Part shown: positions 31,941-40,785 of the stretch, piece by piece | How the letters are laid out: each line of letters begins with the position of its first letter | How positions within the stretch are numbered: position 1 is the first letter of the stretch | Source of the DNA: Pseudomonas sp. R84 | GTDB lineage: Bacteria > Pseudomonadota > Gammaproteobacteria > Pseudomonadales > Pseudomonadaceae | Length of the DNA: 64,000 bases | NCBI RefSeq assembly: GCF_009834515.1 | Contig: NZ_CP019426.1 | Coordinates: forward strand, 1,229,501-1,293,500 | Direction of reading: 5' to 3' | Translations under genes and position numbers: made by a program | The notes under the pieces: generated by a model | Seen by the model: the letters and a program-made list of their open reading frames with translations, nothing else | What the model was told of the DNA's origin: nothing | Database searches by the model: none

Positions 31941-32036
31941 AATTAATACCACTTGAATACCATGTCAACGCAGGCAATGGGCAGTTAATCCAATGAAATG
32001 GCGGGTTTTAGAGGGGGTGGTTTGAAGTGGTATTAA
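31941..32036. promoter_or_regulatory. Candidate NagR operators upstream of nagR
   Basis: AATACCA occurs at 31945-31951 and again at 31956-31962, 11 bases apart (one helical turn). Its reverse complement TGGTATT lies at 32028-32034. All are 60-150 bases upstream of the nagR start. HutC-type regulators bind such TGGTnn half-sites; the assignment to NagR is inference. Confidence 0.45.
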
Positions 32037-32052
32037 AGGTGGGCTGTAAAAA

Positions 32053-32136
32053 GCAAAAGATCGCAGCCTGCGGCAGCTCCTACAGTTGAGAGTGGTATCA
32101 CCCTTGTAGGCGCTGCCGCAGGCTGCGATCTTTTGA
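32053..32136. repeat. REPIN of the AAGATCGCAGCCT-CGGCAGCTCCTAC type
   Basis: Two inverted arms (AAAAGATCGCAGCCTGCGGC and its reverse complement) about 30 bases apart, between the nag promoter and the L,D-transpeptidase gene. Confidence 0.85.
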
Positions 32137-32169
32137 TTTATTTTTTTGCGGGTGACCAATGGTCAGGGA

Positions 32170-32685
32170 TTAAGGGCGGATTTCGACCATCGTGCCGTCC
32201 GGCACCAGGCTCCACACTTCGCGCATATCGACGTTGCGCATGGCGACGCAGCCGTCAGTCCAGTCCAGGGTATGGAACAGGTCTTCCGGGGTTTCTTCCG
32301 AATCCGGCGTGCCGTGGATCATGATCATCCCGCCGGGTTCGACGCCTTCACGCCGGGCGCGGGCCGAGTCGCTGATGTTCGGGTAGGAAATGTGCATCGA
32401 CAGATTGAATTTGTCGCTGGTCTTGCGCCAGTCGATCCAATAGAAACCTTCCGGCGTACGCTTGTCGCCTTCAATCAGTTTCGGACCTTTCTTCGCACCT
32501 TTGCCCAAGGAAATGCGATAGGTTTTCAGTGGCTTGCCGTCGGCGATCAACTGCAGTTGATGCGCCGATTTGAGCACCAGGACTTTCTCGATGAGCGGGG
32601 TATTCGCAGGCGTCACGGTGGTCACGAATGACGCTTGGGAGACGGTAACGAACGACAGGCAGAACAGGGCAAGCAACCAGCGCAT
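32170..32685 (-). CDS. L,D-transpeptidase family protein (YkuD domain)
   Basis: A 171-residue exported protein. A signal peptide (MRWLLALFCLSFVTVSQA) precedes a YkuD domain with LVLKSAHQLQLIADG, the histidine in MIMIHGTPDSEE, and the active-site motif TDGCVAMRNVDM (about residue 150). Such enzymes form 3-3 peptidoglycan crosslinks or attach proteins to the wall in the periplasm. I chose the ATG at 32685, eight bases after GGGGAA. It corresponds to the ErfK/YbiS-like gene at this site in other Pseudomonas. Confidence 0.9.
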   Translation of the reverse strand: MRWLLALFCLSFVTVSQASFVTTVTPANTPLIEKVLVLKSAHQLQLIADGKPLKTYRISLGKGAKKGPKLIEGDKRTPEGFYWIDWRKTSDKFNLSMHISYPNISDSARARREGVEPGGMIMIHGTPDSEETPEDLFHTLDWTDGCVAMRNVDMREVWSLVPDGTMVEIRP

Positions 32686-32772
32686 TGAAACGATTCCCCA
32701 GGAATGACGCAGATACATGATTTATAGGTGTTGTGCAGACGTGCTCGGGTTATCGGCTGGCCGGCGACGAAA

Positions 32773-33324
32773 TCAAGTAATGGCAGGCTGAGCAAGCGGC
32801 GGAATCGATTCCGAACGAACCGGATACACCTCAACACGCCGATCAGCAAAGAAGCATTCTAAGGTACGCCCCACCGTGCGGAAAGCCAGCTCGTCCCACG
32901 GGATGTCGGCTTCGTCAAATAGTTGTACTTCGAGGCTCTCGGGGCCGGCGGCAAAGTCCAGATCGACCAGCTCGGCACGAAAGAATACATGCACCTGACT
33001 GATGTGCGGTACGTCGATCAGCGTATAGATGCTCAGGTTGCGCACCCGGGCGCAGGCTTCTTCGGCAGTCTCGCGCACGGCGGCCTGCTCGATGGTCTCG
33101 CCGTTTTCCATGAAACCGGCGGGCAACGTCCAGTAACCGAGGCGCGGTTCGATGGCGCGACGGCAGAGCAACACTTTGGTGCCCCAGGTCGGCACGCAGC
33201 CGGCGACAATATTGGGGTTCTGATAGTGAATGGTCTGACAGCTGTCACAGACAAATCGCAGCCGCGAATCGCCTTCGGGAATGCGCTGGGTGACCGGGTT
33301 ACCGCAGTGGCTGCAAAATTTCAT
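32773..33324 (-). CDS. Nudix hydrolase with N-terminal zinc ribbon
   Basis: A 183-residue protein. The first 30 residues form a zinc ribbon (FCSHCGNPV and CDSCQTIHY), followed by a Nudix domain with the box GFMENGETIEQAAVRETAEE (about residues 70-92). The four cysteines and the box resemble NudC-related enzymes, but the substrate cannot be told from sequence. The ATG at 33324 follows AGGAA. It is divergent from a second Nudix gene (33472). Confidence 0.9.
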   Translation of the reverse strand: MKFCSHCGNPVTQRIPEGDSRLRFVCDSCQTIHYQNPNIVAGCVPTWGTKVLLCRRAIEPRLGYWTLPAGFMENGETIEQAAVRETAEEACARVRNLSIYTLIDVPHISQVHVFFRAELVDLDFAAGPESLEVQLFDEADIPWDELAFRTVGRTLECFFADRRVEVYPVRSESIPPLAQPAIT

Positions 33325-33471
33325 GCTGGGCTTCCTGAATGCTGCGCCTATCTTGGCGTGCAGCGGTGCCGGTCGGCAAGTTGTCGTTTCGCGACACGAC
33401 GGGTTTCGGGGGCTTGGGCGCTCGCAATGATTGGTGCATGATGCAGGGTAAGGCACTGATCGAGAACACTC

Positions 33472-34071
33472 ATGCTGGACGAGCTACTGCATAGGGTTAG
33501 CAACCACACACCGCGCACGCTGGAGACTGATACACGTTTCCCCGAGGCCGCCGTTCTGGTGCCGATTACTCGCAGTGACGAGCCGGAACTGCTGCTGACC
33601 TTGCGCGCCAGCGGGCTCTCGACCCACGGCGGCGAAGTCGCCTTCCCTGGTGGTCGCCGCGATCCGGAAGATCCGGATCTGATTTTTACCGCGCTGCGAG
33701 AGGCCGAGGAAGAAATCGGTCTGCCGCCCGGACTGGTCGAAGTCATCGGCCCGCTCAGCCCGCTGATTTCCCTGCACGGCATCAAGGTCACGCCTTATGT
33801 CGGCGTTATTCCCGACTTTGTTGAATACCGCGCCAACGACGCCGAAATCGCTGCCGTTTTCAGCGTGCCGCTGGAATTCTTCCGTAAAGACCCTCGTGAA
33901 CACACGCACCGCATCGACTATCAGGGCCGCAGTTGGTACGTGCCGAGCTATCGCTACGGCGATTTCAAGATCTGGGGCCTGACGGCGATCATGATCGTCG
34001 AGTTGATCAATCTGCTCTATGACGCCAAGATCAGCCTGCACCAACCGCCGAAAAGCTTTATCAACACCTGA
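33472..34071 (+). CDS. CoA pyrophosphatase (Nudix, NudL-like)
   Basis: A 199-residue Nudix enzyme. It has the NudL/PCD1 signature [17 protein letters not shown] just before the Nudix box, which continues as [14 protein letters not shown] (about residues 77-91). Members cleave coenzyme A and its derivatives to phosphopantetheine and 3',5'-ADP. The C-terminal [15 protein letters not shown] is also typical of the family. It is followed closely by the gamma-carbonic anhydrase gene. Confidence 0.9.
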   Translation: MLDELLHRVSNHTPRTLETDTRFPEAAVLVPITRSDEPELLLTLRASGLSTHGGEVAFPGGRRDPEDPDLIFTALREAEEEIGLPPGLVEVIGPLSPLISLHGIKVTPYVGVIPDFVEYRANDAEIAAVFSVPLEFFRKDPREHTHRIDYQGRSWYVPSYRYGDFKIWGLTAIMIVELINLLYDAKISLHQPPKSFINT

Positions 34072-34118
34072 AGCCGTCGTTCGAACGGCCACTCACCGTG
34101 AGCCCTGAGGAAAACAAG

Positions 34119-34643
34119 ATGAAATACCGCTTGGGCGACGCCCGTGTCGAGACCCATCCACAGAGCTGGGTCGCCCCCAATGCCGTGCTGGTGGGCAAGG
34201 TCAAACTGGAAGAGGGCGCCAACGTCTGGTTCAACGCCGTGCTGCGCGGCGACAACGAACTGATCCTGATCGGCAAGAACAGCAACGTCCAGGACGGCAC
34301 CGTGATGCACACCGACATGGGCTATCCGCTGACCATCGGCACCGGCGTGACCATCGGCCACAATGCGATGCTGCATGGCTGCACCGTCGGCGATTACAGC
34401 CTGATCGGCATTAACGCGGTGATTCTCAACGGCGCGAAGATCGGCAAGAACTGCATCATCGGCGCCAATTCGCTGATTGGTGAAGGCAAGGAAATTCCCG
34501 ATGGTTCGCTGGTGATGGGCTCGCCGGGCAAGGTCGTGCGAGAGCTGACCGAGCCGCAGAAGAAGATGCTTGAGGCCAGCGCCGCCCACTATGTGCATAA
34601 CTCGCAGCGTTATGCCCGCGATCTGGTTGAGCAGGAAGAATGA
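34119..34643 (+). CDS. Gamma-class carbonic anhydrase family protein
   Basis: A 174-residue left-handed beta-helix (hexapeptide repeat) protein of the YrdA/CaiE group. Repeats such as [46 protein letters not shown] and [16 protein letters not shown] are visible; two histidine clusters ([14 protein letters not shown]) could bind zinc. A catalytic activity is not certain for this subgroup. I chose the ATG at 34119 after GAGG; a GTG at 34098 is possible. The stop overlaps the next gene by four bases. Confidence 0.9.
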   Translation: MKYRLGDARVETHPQSWVAPNAVLVGKVKLEEGANVWFNAVLRGDNELILIGKNSNVQDGTVMHTDMGYPLTIGTGVTIGHNAMLHGCTVGDYSLIGINAVILNGAKIGKNCIIGANSLIGEGKEIPDGSLVMGSPGKVVRELTEPQKKMLEASAAHYVHNSQRYARDLVEQEE

Positions 34644-34849
34644 ACACGCCAGAAAGACCCGTCGCCTCGCCGTGCGTGAATATTTGTGCGCTGGATGAGG
34701 CTGACATCTGTACCGGCTGTCAGCGTACGGTCGAGGAAATCACCCGCTGGGGCCGGATGACCAATGACGAGCGCCGCGTGGTGTTGGGGTTGTGTCATGA
34801 GCGGGCGAAGGCGAGTGGGTTGGTGTGGATGATCCCTTCGAAGTCGTGA
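34640..34849 (+). CDS. DUF1289 domain protein
   Basis: A 69-residue protein with the DUF1289 cysteine pattern: [21 protein letters not shown], then [16 protein letters not shown]. The cysteines suggest bound metal. Its start codon overlaps the stop of the carbonic anhydrase gene (ATGA), so the two are translationally coupled. Function unknown. Confidence 0.9.
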   Translation: MNTPERPVASPCVNICALDEADICTGCQRTVEEITRWGRMTNDERRVVLGLCHERAKASGLVWMIPSKS

Positions 34850-34863
34850 TCGGCTTGGGACGG

Positions 34864-35020
34864 CCCTCACCCTAGCCCTCTCCCAGGGGGAGAGGGGACT
34901 GACCGAGGTGTCTTACGCTATACGCCGACTTGGCATACCGAGTCGGACTCAGGATTTGAAAAGCCCCCGATCTGCTCCCTTTCCCCCTCGCCCCTTGGGG
35001 AGAGGGCTGGGGTGAGGGGG
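34864..35020. repeat. Inverted pair of CCCTCACCC-AGCCCTCTCCC palindromes
   Basis: The left arm starts CCCTCACCCTAGCCCTCTCC (34864) and the right arm ends GGGAGAGGGCTGGGGTGAGG (about 35020). The spacer contains CTGACCGAGGTGT and CGAGTCGGACTCAGGA-like text related to the spacer of the array at 23.5 kb, in opposite orientation. Confidence 0.8.
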
Positions 35021-35076
35021 TAGCTCTTGATTTGCCGGTCAAGTAACCTGTGCGCCAATCTGCCAGGTCGCCCGCC

Positions 35077-35544
35077 ATGATTTTCCTCATCGCCTACATC
35101 AGCAGCGTCGTGCTGATCAACTTCGCCTTTTCCACCGCGCCGCACCTGGACATCATCTGGTCGGCCTGGGGTGGTCTGGTGTTCGTGCTGCGCGACATGG
35201 TGCAAACTCGCTTCGGTCACGGCGCGATCGTGGCGATGCTGGCGGCGCTGGTACTGTCTTACGTCACCTCCGATCCTTCCATTGCCCTTGCCAGCGCCAC
35301 AGCGTTCGCGGTCTCCGAGTGCATCGACTGGCTGGTATTCAGCATCACCAAGCGCCCATTGCGCGACCGCTTGTGGATCAGTTCGGCGCTGAGCATTCCC
35401 ATCGATACGTTCATCTTCTTCGGTATGATCGACCTGCTGACGCCGCCGGTGATCATTACTGCTCTGCTGTCGAAATTCGCCGGTGTCACCGCCGTCTGGC
35501 TGATCATGGCCTGGCGTGAGCGCAAACAGGCCGTCGCCGGCTGA
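35077..35544 (+). CDS. VUT family membrane protein
   Basis: A 155-residue protein with about five membrane segments (MIFLIAYISSVVLINFAF, IIWSAWGGLVFVLRDMVQ, GAIVAMLAALVLSYVT, TAFAVSECIDWLVF, PPVIITALLSKFAGVTAVWL). It belongs to the VUT group related to the queuosine-precursor transporter YhhQ, but is shorter. The substrate is not known. I chose the ATG at 35077; a GTG at 35050 would add nine polar residues. Confidence 0.8.
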   Translation: MIFLIAYISSVVLINFAFSTAPHLDIIWSAWGGLVFVLRDMVQTRFGHGAIVAMLAALVLSYVTSDPSIALASATAFAVSECIDWLVFSITKRPLRDRLWISSALSIPIDTFIFFGMIDLLTPPVIITALLSKFAGVTAVWLIMAWRERKQAVAG

Positions 35545-35565
35545 AGCCAAAGCCTCAGGTTCATG

Positions 35566-35599
35566 TAAAATGCCGCGCTTTCTCCCCATGGAAAGCGCG
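35566..35599 (+). promoter_or_regulatory. purT -10 box and leader hairpin
   Basis: An extended -10 box TGTAAAAT ends at 35571. It is followed by a perfect 9-bp hairpin (CGCGCTTTC 35574-35582 with GAAAGCGCG 35591-35599), about 45 bases before the purT start. The hairpin would be at or near the 5' end of the transcript. Confidence 0.45.
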
Positions 35600-35644
35600 T
35601 CAGGCGTTGCTTTCCTCGATGATCCGCTTCTTTGAGGACCTGAG

Positions 35645-36826
35645 ATGACCCGTATCGGAACTCCATTGTCGCCGACCGCGACCCGCGTATTGCTGTGTGG
35701 CTGTGGTGAGTTGGGCAAGGAAGTGGTGATCGAGCTGCAACGCCTGGGCGTTGAAGTGATCGCCGTTGACCGTTACGCCAACGCGCCGGCCATGCAAGTT
35801 GCCCATCGCAGCCACGTGATCAACATGCTCGACGGCGCCGCTTTGCGCGCGGTGATCGAAGCCGAGAAGCCGCACTTCATCGTGCCGGAAATCGAAGCCA
35901 TCGCCACCGCCACCCTGGTTGAGCTGGAAGCCGAAGGCTTCACCGTGATCCCGACCGCGCGCGCTGCGCAACTGACCATGAACCGCGAAGGCATCCGTCG
36001 TCTGGCCGCTGAAGAGCTGGACCTGCCGACCTCGCCTTACCACTTTGCCGACACCTTCGAGGACTACAGCAAAGCCGTCGAAGACCTGGGTTTCCCATGC
36101 GTCGTCAAACCGGTGATGAGCTCGTCGGGCAAAGGCCAGAGTCTGCTGCGCAGCGTCGATGACGTGCAGAAGGCCTGGGATTACGCGCAGGAGGGCGGTC
36201 GCGCCGGTAAAGGCCGGGTGATCATCGAAGGCTTCATCGATTTCGATTACGAAATCACCTTGCTGACCGTGCGCCACATCGGCGGCACTACGTTCTGCGC
36301 ACCGGTCGGTCACCGTCAGGAGAAGGGCGACTATCAGGAGTCGTGGCAGCCACAAGCCATGAGCCCGATTGCCCTGGCTGAATCCGAGCGTGTTGCCAAA
36401 GCGGTAACCGAGGCACTGGGCGGCCGTGGTCTGTTCGGCGTGGAGCTGTTCATCAAAGGTGATCAGGTATGGTTCAGCGAAGTGTCGCCGCGTCCGCACG
36501 ACACCGGTCTGGTGACGCTGATTTCCCAGGATCTGTCGCAGTTCGCTTTGCACGCCCGCGCGATTCTGGGTCTGCCAGTGCCGTTGATTCGTCAGTTCGG
36601 GCCATCGGCTTCGGCGGTGATTCTGGTGGAAGGGCAATCGACCCAGACCGCATTCGCCAACCTCGGCGCTGCGTTGAGCGAGCCGGACACGGCGTTGCGT
36701 CTGTTTGGTAAGCCAGAGGTGAATGGTCAGCGTCGCATGGGCGTGGCGCTGGCGCGGGATGAGTCGATCGAGGCTGCTCGTGCCAAGGCGACCCGCGCTG
36801 CTCAGGCTGTTGTCGTAGAACTGTAA
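35645..36826 (+). CDS. purT: Formate-dependent GAR transformylase (PurT)
   Basis: A 393-residue ATP-grasp enzyme that makes formyl-GAR from GAR, formate and ATP. The N-terminal Rossmann-like part reads [20 protein letters not shown], the ATP-grasp core has [15 protein letters not shown] (about residues 152-166), and the conserved [26 protein letters not shown] (about 264-290). The length matches E. coli PurT (392). The enzyme works with PurL (18.7 kb) in the same pathway. Confidence 0.97.
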   Translation: MTRIGTPLSPTATRVLLCGCGELGKEVVIELQRLGVEVIAVDRYANAPAMQVAHRSHVINMLDGAALRAVIEAEKPHFIVPEIEAIATATLVELEAEGFTVIPTARAAQLTMNREGIRRLAAEELDLPTSPYHFADTFEDYSKAVEDLGFPCVVKPVMSSSGKGQSLLRSVDDVQKAWDYAQEGGRAGKGRVIIEGFIDFDYEITLLTVRHIGGTTFCAPVGHRQEKGDYQESWQPQAMSPIALAESERVAKAVTEALGGRGLFGVELFIKGDQVWFSEVSPRPHDTGLVTLISQDLSQFALHARAILGLPVPLIRQFGPSASAVILVEGQSTQTAFANLGAALSEPDTALRLFGKPEVNGQRRMGVALARDESIEAARAKATRAAQAVVVEL

Positions 36827-36837
36827 AGTTGCGACAT

Positions 36838-36910
36838 TCGCGAGCAGGCTCGCTCCCACAGGTTTCTGTGTATGTCACAGACCTAATGTGGGAGCGAGCC
36901 TGCTCGCGAA
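36838..36910. repeat. REPIN, reversed arm order
   Basis: TTCGCGAGCAGGCTCGCTCC comes first and GTGGGAGCGAGCCTGCTCGC second, separated by about 25 bases. It lies between the converging purT and MFS genes. Confidence 0.85.
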
Positions 36911-36925
36911 GCTTTTGATCTTCTG

Positions 36926-38242
36926 TCAGGCAACCCGATTCAGATCGTTATCCCTCGTCTCTTTCAGACACAGCACCGCAATCAAGCTCAGCACCGCCGC
37001 CCCCGACACATACCCGCCGACATAACTCAGACCACCCATCGCCACCAGTTTCTGCGCAAAGAACGGCGCCGCCGAGGCCCCGACAATGCCGCCCAGGTTA
37101 TACGCCGCCGAAGCGCCGGTATAACGCACATGGGTCGGAAACAGCTCAGGCAACAGTGCCCCCATCGGCGCAAACGTCACGCCCATCAAGAACAGCTCGA
37201 TGCACAGAAACAGTGCCACGCCCCAGGTCGAGCCCTGAGTCAGCAGCGGCTCCATCAGAAATCCGGACAGAATTGCCAGCACGCCACCGATGATCAGCAC
37301 CGGTTTGCGCCCGTAACGGTCGCTGGCCCACGCGGACAGTGGCGTAGCGGCGGCCATGAACAGCACGGCGAAACACAGCAACCCAAGGAACGTTTCACGG
37401 CTATAGCCGAGTGTGGAAACCCCGTAACTCAGGGAGAACACCGTCGAGATATAGAACAGCGCATAGCACACCACCATCGCTGCCGCGCCCAGCAACGTTG
37501 GTGCCCAATACTGGCTGAACAGCTCGACCAGCGGGATTTTTACCCGCTCCTGACGGGCGATGGCGTTGGCGAAAACTGGCGTTTCGTGGAGTTTCAGGCG
37601 CACATAGAGGCCGACCATCACCAGCACCGCGCTGAGCAGGAACGGAATGCGCCAGCCCCAACTACGGAATTGCTCGTCATCGAGGGTCATGGCCAAGGTC
37701 AGGAACAAACCGTTGGCCGCGAGAAAACCAATCGAAGGTCCAAGCTGCGGGAACATGCCGAACCACGCGCGTTTGCCCTTTGGCGCATTTTCCGTGGCGA
37801 GGAGGGCAGCGCCACCCCATTCACCGCCCAATCCCAGCCCCTGCCCGAAGCGCAGCACGCACAGCAGAATCGGTGCCCACGCACCAATCGTGGTGTAACC
37901 CGGCAGCACGCCGATCAGCGTCGTACACACGCCCATCAACAGCAAGGATGCGACCAGTGTCGATTTGCGCCCGATACGGTCACCAAAATGGCCGAACAAC
38001 GCCGAGCCCAGCGGTCGGGCGAGGAAGGCAATGCCAAAGGTCAGAAACGCCGAAAGCATCTGTGCGGTGCCGGAGGTCTGCGGAAAGAACACCGGACCGA
38101 TCACCAGCGCAGCAGCCGTGGCGTAAACATAGAAGTCGTAGAACTCGATCGCGGTGCCGATAAAACTCGCCGTGGCCACGCGGGTAGCGGAGTTGGTCGG
38201 TTGGGCAGGCGCGGAGTCGCTGAAAGCGGTACTGGTCGTCAT
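36926..38242 (-). CDS. MFS transporter, metabolite:H+ symporter type
   Basis: A 438-residue transporter with 12 membrane segments. The start of helix 1 reads VATASFIGTAIEFYDFYVYATAAALV, and the loop 2-3 motif is FGHFGDRIGRKSTL, both typical of the MHS group (ShiA, ProP, KgtP, YhjE). The second half repeats the motif as WASDRYGRKPVL. The substrate cannot be inferred. I chose the ATG at 38242, which follows AGGGA; a start at 38272 would add ten residues. Confidence 0.88.
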   Translation of the reverse strand: MTTSTAFSDSAPAQPTNSATRVATASFIGTAIEFYDFYVYATAAALVIGPVFFPQTSGTAQMLSAFLTFGIAFLARPLGSALFGHFGDRIGRKSTLVASLLLMGVCTTLIGVLPGYTTIGAWAPILLCVLRFGQGLGLGGEWGGAALLATENAPKGKRAWFGMFPQLGPSIGFLAANGLFLTLAMTLDDEQFRSWGWRIPFLLSAVLVMVGLYVRLKLHETPVFANAIARQERVKIPLVELFSQYWAPTLLGAAAMVVCYALFYISTVFSLSYGVSTLGYSRETFLGLLCFAVLFMAAATPLSAWASDRYGRKPVLIIGGVLAILSGFLMEPLLTQGSTWGVALFLCIELFLMGVTFAPMGALLPELFPTHVRYTGASAAYNLGGIVGASAAPFFAQKLVAMGGLSYVGGYVSGAAVLSLIAVLCLKETRDNDLNRVA

Positions 38243-38460
38243 GCGGTGATCCCTGACAGTCATGAGCTCCATTGGAGCGAATTATTATGGTCGAACACCC
38301 AGGGATGTGGGATGAGGCGCGGTCGCTGTTTCAGGTAGAAACAGTCGCCGGAGTACAGCGGAAATGGCCGAAACCTGTTGGGTGCGGGGTAAGCACGAGG
38401 CTCGGCGGCGCTTGGGTAAGCGCCTCGATTATAGGAAGGGGGCTAACAATCAAACAAGAG

Positions 38461-38504
38461 CAAAGATCGCGGGGTAGGAGCTGCCGAAGGCTGCGATCTT
38501 TTGA
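38461..38504. repeat. REP of the AAGATCGCAGCCT type (single hairpin)
   Basis: AAAGATCGC and GCGATCTTTT flank GTAGGAGCTGCCGAAGG, forming a short palindrome at the end of the CNNM-family gene. Confidence 0.7.
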
Positions 38505-38508
38505 TCTT

Positions 38509-39750
38509 TTACCTGGCAGGCACCAAAGCAGGCACAGAAGAGGTATGCCAAATCAGCACTTTGCTAACCCGGTTCTCTTCAGTCTCAAGAATCTCCAGGC
38601 GATAACGCCCGATCTTCAAGCAAACCGCACTTTCCGGAATAGTCTCCAACGCCTCGGTCACCAGACCATTCAGCGTTTTCGGACCATCGCTCGGCAAATG
38701 CCAGCCCAGGCACTTGTTCAACTCGCGGATCGAAGCGGCACCGTCAATCACCATGCGGCCATCAGACTGCGGATGAATGTGCGGATTATCGATGCTGTGC
38801 TCGCTTTCGAACTCGCCGACAATTTCTTCGAGAATATCCTCCAGCGTGACGACACCGAGGACTTCGCCGTATTCGTCGACCACCATGCCGAGGCGCCGCT
38901 GCTGCTTGTGGAAATTCAGCAGTTGCAGTTGCAGCGGTGTGCTTTCCGGCACGAAGTAAGGCTCGTAACTGGCCGCTAGCAGCGCCTCGCGGGTCAGATC
39001 GCCATTGTTCAGCAAATGTCGGATCTGCCGGGTGTTGAGCACTGCTTCAACTTGGTTGATATCGCTGTGGAACACCGGCAGGCGGGTGCGCTTGTTGTGG
39101 CGCAGCTGTTCGATGATCTCGTCGATCGAATCGTCGAGGTTGATACCGTCGACGTCACTGCGCGGCACCAGAATGTCATTGACCGTAATGTTGTCCAGCG
39201 CATGAATCCCCGAAACCGGGTGTGCGTGAACCGGGTGCTCCGGATCGTCGTAACGGTCAGCAGGTGAGTCATCCTCACTTTGCTGTACGACTTGAGCCTT
39301 GCGCACAAACGGCCGCATCAGCAGGCCACTGATGCGGCTGAACAACCAGGCAAACGGATAAACAATCTTCAGCGGCACCGCCAGCAAGGTATTGCCGAAC
39401 GCCAGCACCGCATCGGGATAGCGTTGGGCGACGGTACGTGGAAAGTAATCGGCAAACACCAGCAGGATTGCGCCAGCACCGAGGCACGCTGCCCACGGGC
39501 CGTTTTCTTCGCAGAGAAAAATCGCCAGCAGCGTCGCAATCACCATGGCGAGCGCACGGCACAAGGTGTTACAGAGAATCAGGCTGTCGAGCGGGAAGCT
39601 CAGCTTCGCCAGCGGTTTATCGCTGGCGCGCGAGGCGGTGCGTTGCGCGAGCAGGTGCTGCTGCGCGATTTCGACGGCGGTAAACAGCCCTGACCATAAA
39701 ATCAGCAGGACAAATACCGCGAGCATCGGCCCTATGGGCAAACCGTCCAT
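38509..39750 (-). CDS. CNNM/CorC-like transporter (DUF21-CBS-CorC_HlyC)
   Basis: A 413-residue membrane protein. The DUF21/CNNM domain spans about residues 1-140 with hydrophobic segments (MLAVFVLLILWSGLFTAVEI, ALAMVIATLLAIFL, TLLAVPLKIVYPFAWLFS). Two CBS domains follow at about 180-310 (ILVPRSDVDGINLDDS, RLGMVVDEYGEVLGVVTLED). The C-terminal CorC_HlyC domain covers about 325-405. Such proteins are linked to Mg2+ and Co2+ transport or tolerance. It precedes the ccsA-like gene and ffh region as in PAO1. Confidence 0.9.
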   Translation of the reverse strand: MDGLPIGPMLAVFVLLILWSGLFTAVEIAQQHLLAQRTASRASDKPLAKLSFPLDSLILCNTLCRALAMVIATLLAIFLCEENGPWAACLGAGAILLVFADYFPRTVAQRYPDAVLAFGNTLLAVPLKIVYPFAWLFSRISGLLMRPFVRKAQVVQQSEDDSPADRYDDPEHPVHAHPVSGIHALDNITVNDILVPRSDVDGINLDDSIDEIIEQLRHNKRTRLPVFHSDINQVEAVLNTRQIRHLLNNGDLTREALLAASYEPYFVPESTPLQLQLLNFHKQQRRLGMVVDEYGEVLGVVTLEDILEEIVGEFESEHSIDNPHIHPQSDGRMVIDGAASIRELNKCLGWHLPSDGPKTLNGLVTEALETIPESAVCLKIGRYRLEILETEENRVSKVLIWHTSSVPALVPAR

Positions 39751-39762
39751 TTATGCCGCCCG

Positions 39763-40575
39763 TCAGATGTGCAGGATGTATTCACGAACCAGTTTGCTGC
39801 CGAAATACGCCAACATCAGCAGGCAGAAACCGGCGAGGGTCCAGCGAATCGCCTTGTGACCGCGCCAGCCGAGACGGTTGCGGCCCCACAACAACACGCT
39901 GAAGACGATCCAGGCCAGGCACGCCAGCAGGGTCTTGTGCACCAGATGCTGGGCGAACAGGTTCTCGACGAACAGCCAGCCGGAAATCAGCGACAGCGAC
40001 AGCAGCGTCCAGCCGGCCCAGAGGAAGCCGAACAACAGGCTTTCCATGGTTTGCAGTGGCGGGAAGTTCTTGATCAGCCCGGACGGGTGCTTGTGCTTGA
40101 GCTGGTGGTCTTGCACCAGCAGCAACAAGGCCTGGAACACCGCAATGGTGAACATGCCGTAGGCGAGGATCGACAACAGAATATGCGCGAGGATGCCTGG
40201 CTCTTCATCGATGATCTGCACCGTGCCGGTCGGCGCGAACTGCGCCAGCAGCACGGTAATTGCGCCCAGCGGGAACAGCAGCACCAGCAAGTTTTCCACC
40301 GGAATACGCGAGCAGGCGATCAGCGTCAGGGCGATCACCGCCGCCGCGATCAGGCTGGAGGCGCTGAAGAAGTCCAGGCCCAGACCGATTGGTGTCAGCA
40401 AGTGGGTGAGCAGGCTGGCTGCGTGGGCCACCACGGCGAAAGCGCCGAGGCTAACCAGCAGACGTTTGTTCGCCTTGGCGCCAGTGGCCAGACGAGTGCT
40501 CTGATAAAGGGTCGCAGCGGCATACAGAAGGGCGGCGGCGAGGGTGGTCAATAAACTGGGTGACAAGGGGAGCAT
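39763..40575 (-). CDS. Cytochrome c assembly (CcsA/YpjD-like) membrane protein
   Basis: A 270-residue protein with eight or so membrane segments and the CcsA-family pattern: PGILAHILLSILAYGMFTIAVFQALLLL and GFLWAGWTLLSLSLISGWLF, then HKTLLACLAWIVFSVLLWGR. YpjD-like members near ffh are thought to be related to haem handling, but no role is proved. I chose the ATG at 40575 (MLPLSPSLLTTLAAALL); AGGA is close by. The upstream frame to 40749 overlaps the ffh promoter and is unlikely to be translated. Confidence 0.85.
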   Translation of the reverse strand: MLPLSPSLLTTLAAALLYAAATLYQSTRLATGAKANKRLLVSLGAFAVVAHAASLLTHLLTPIGLGLDFFSASSLIAAAVIALTLIACSRIPVENLLVLLFPLGAITVLLAQFAPTGTVQIIDEEPGILAHILLSILAYGMFTIAVFQALLLLVQDHQLKHKHPSGLIKNFPPLQTMESLLFGFLWAGWTLLSLSLISGWLFVENLFAQHLVHKTLLACLAWIVFSVLLWGRNRLGWRGHKAIRWTLAGFCLLMLAYFGSKLVREYILHI

Positions 40576-40682
40576 AAATCCTGTTAGGCAGGCCCGAAAG
40601 GGGCTGAGTTTGGCATAGAACCGCCATGGCACGAAAGACTCAGGAAGCTGACAGCGAGGTGTCCGCCAGCCGCAGTCTTCGC

Positions 40683-40785
40683 TATAATCCGCGACCTGCC
40701 CACGCGGCAGGCTCGCCGAGCACATGTTGATTCCGGTCTGGGCCGCCATTATCCCGGTCTACACAGGGCCTGAAAGGATCGCGCA
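40683..40785 (+). promoter_or_regulatory. ffh promoter and ribosome binding site
   Basis: TATAAT at 40683-40688 is a consensus -10 box; no good -35 box is seen. GAAAGGA lies ten bases before the ffh ATG. Confidence 0.5.

Noticed and set aside
34860..35076. preQ1-type riboswitch before the VUT-family transporter
   Set aside because: The region is filled by the CCCTCACCC repeat pair and no preQ1 aptamer sequence could be recognised.
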